The notes under the pieces: generated by a model
Database searches by the model: none
Seen by the model: the letters and a program-made list of their open reading frames with translations, nothing else
Told to the model about the DNA's origin: nothing
Source: Streptomyces silvae
GTDB taxonomy: Bacteria > Actinomycetota > Actinomycetes > Streptomycetales > Streptomycetaceae
Reading direction: 5' to 3'
DNA length: 64,000 bases
Assembly (NCBI RefSeq): GCF_016745505.1
Contig: NZ_JAERUC010000080.1
Location: 1-64,000 of the forward strand
Shown: positions 62,887-64,000 of the stretch, one piece after another
Numbering within the stretch: the first letter of the stretch is position 1
Layout of the letters: each line of letters begins with the position of its first letter
Position numbers and translations under genes: made by a program

Positions 62887-64000
62887 TCAGCCGGTGGCCA
62901 GCTCGTAGGCGTAGTCCGGGGTGAACGAGCCGGCCGATCCCTTGCAGCCGTCGGACTCCCCCGGCAGCTTCACCCAGAGGTACGCGTCGATGCCGGTCAG
63001 GCCGGTGTCCGTCGTCGGGGCCCTGCCGAGCGCCCGGCCCGCCGGGTCGCACCACTCCCCCTCCTGCGGTGCCCCGTTGCCGTTGCGGCTGGTGTCGATG
63101 ACGGCGCCCAGGCCGGGCGGCCCGCCGAGCGCCGCGAGCACCCGCCGGGCGTACGCGGTCTCGTCGGCGGTGCTGTGGAAGTTGGACACGTTGGTGAAGA
63201 TGCCGTCGCCGCTGGTCGCGGCGCCCGCCTCGCGGAGCGCCGCGGCCTGCTTGGCGGCGCTGTGCCAGCCGGAGTGTCCGCCGTCGAAGTAGACCTTGGC
63301 CCGTGGGTTCGCGGCGTGCAGGGTACGGCCGGCGCGGGCCAGGGACGCGAAGCGTGCGTCCCGCTGTGCGGCGGAGAGGCAGTCCGACAGGGCGATCGCG
63401 TCCGGTTCCAGGATGACGATGACCGGCCCGCTGCCGAGCCCCGCGGCGAAGTCGGCGATCCACCCGTCGTACGCGTCCAGGCTCGGCGCCCCTCCCTCGG
63501 AGGCCCCGCCGCAGTCCCGGTCGGGGATCGCGTACGGCACGAGGACGGGCGTACGGCCGGCGGCCGCCGCGGCGGACGTCACGCCCCGGACCTGGCCGGT
63601 GACGGCGCCCGGGTTGTGGGCGGGGAACCACACGGCGGCGGGCTGCGCCGCGATCCTGGACTCGATCAGCGGGCGGCGCGGATCGTCCCGGTGGGCGCCG
63701 ACCCAGTCCAGGACCTGGGACTGCGGGTGGCGGTAGAGCCCGGCGGACGCGGCGGGGGCCGAGGACCGCTTCGGCGCCGGGGACGGGGCCGGGCTCCTGC
63801 GCGGCGTCCTGCTGGGGCTCGGGGACGGCGCGGCCGTCGCGGAGGCCGAGGGCGACGCGGTGGGGGTGGGCACGGCGGGCAGCGGTTCCAGGACCGGGGA
63901 CGCGGTCGTGTCCGGGAGCGCGGTCGTGCGCCCGCCGTCATGCGCTCCGGCGGCTATCACCCCCGTCGCCGCACCGGCCGCCACCACGGCCGACGCCAGC
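62887..64000 (-). CDS. GH6 glycoside hydrolase, N-terminal part missing
   Basis: A secreted or membrane-anchored endoglucanase/cellobiohydrolase of family GH6; the start lies beyond the window end because the hydrophobic leader (LASAVVAAGAATGVIAAGA) is still open at base 64000. A Pro/Ser linker then the catalytic domain follows: IPDRDCGG (catalytic Asp region), VIVILEPDA (second acid), FTNVSNF and the end motif near WVKLPGESDGC. It hydrolyses beta-1,4-glucans outside the cell. Confidence 0.88.
   Translation of the reverse strand, partial: LASAVVAAGAATGVIAAGAHDGGRTTALPDTTASPVLEPLPAVPTPTASPSASATAAPSPSPSRTPRRSPAPSPAPKRSSAPAASAGLYRHPQSQVLDWVGAHRDDPRRPLIESRIAAQPAAVWFPAHNPGAVTGQVRGVTSAAAAAGRTPVLVPYAIPDRDCGGASEGGAPSLDAYDGWIADFAAGLGSGPVIVILEPDAIALSDCLSAAQRDARFASLARAGRTLHAANPRAKVYFDGGHSGWHSAAKQAAALREAGAATSGDGIFTNVSNFHSTADETAYARRVLAALGGPPGLGAVIDTSRNGNGAPQEGEWCDPAGRALGRAPTTDTGLTGIDAYLWVKLPGESDGCKGSAGSFTPDYAYELATG

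Overview
The window is high-GC actinobacterial chromosome, almost certainly Streptomyces. The evidence is the strong third-position G/C bias, the GTG starts and coupled stop/start overlaps, the Scr1/DUF397 regulator pairs, and a gene order (chitinase, small SCO1431-like membrane protein, CNNM pair, rib-his operon, ROK/MFS pair) that I recall from the SCO1429-SCO1448 part of S. coelicolor. It opens inside a GH18 chitinase and closes inside a GH6 glycosidase, so both end genes are partial.

0-12 kb: a three-gene ABC importer on the minus strand lies behind a cobalamin riboswitch and is therefore probably a B12 importer. Next comes a TetR-ferredoxin-ferredoxin reductase-P450 cassette with a palindromic operator. 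Small metabolic and regulatory genes follow: a sulfite-oxidase-like orphan, a divergent SDR/XRE pair around a perfect dyad, and a secreted C39 peptidase and a P-loop kinase separated by a DasR-like site. 12-23.4 kb is housekeeping: an EccA-like AAA ATPase, two coupled CNNM/CBS proteins, a PH-domain membrane protein, and an FMN-riboswitch-led operon ribD-ribE-ribM-ribBA-ribH-hisE-hisG.

23.5-33.2 kb is an accessory block. It holds an Scr1-type XRE regulator with a DUF397 partner, a MarR-like protein, an anti-sigma-type ATPase, and then a polymorphic toxin locus: SseB-like protein, WXG-like partner, 1563-residue RHS toxin with an N-terminal WXG module and an unrecognised 130-residue tip, and a small putative immunity gene. 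Base composition drops at the toxin tip and immunity gene. Just downstream lie a perfect 12-bp hairpin and the C-terminal scrap of a UvrD-type helicase, consistent with an insertion or recombination boundary. A ROK repressor/MFS transporter pair and a uracil-xanthine permease then return to ordinary sequence.

37.4-62.7 kb is a complete extracellular-type contractile injection system (eCIS, the Streptomyces cytoplasmic CIS class). It has a sheath, two tube proteins, a tube-initiation LysM protein, VgrG-like spike, PAAR tip, gp25, baseplate J and I proteins, AAA+ ATPase, DUF4255 terminator, a zinc-ribbon/TM/discoidin membrane anchor (CisA-like), a LuxR-type regulator, a divergent COG1470 membrane protein and a 1062-residue secreted beta-propeller protein. 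Two zincin-like cargo candidates (DUF4157 protein and a 431-residue HELTH protein) share an N-terminal Q-x3-GN-x-(A/V)V signature at the same residue positions. A 997-residue disordered protein and the DUF4157 protein share repeated VQR motifs. A 52-residue gene between the disordered protein and the tail-assembly gene is easily missed.
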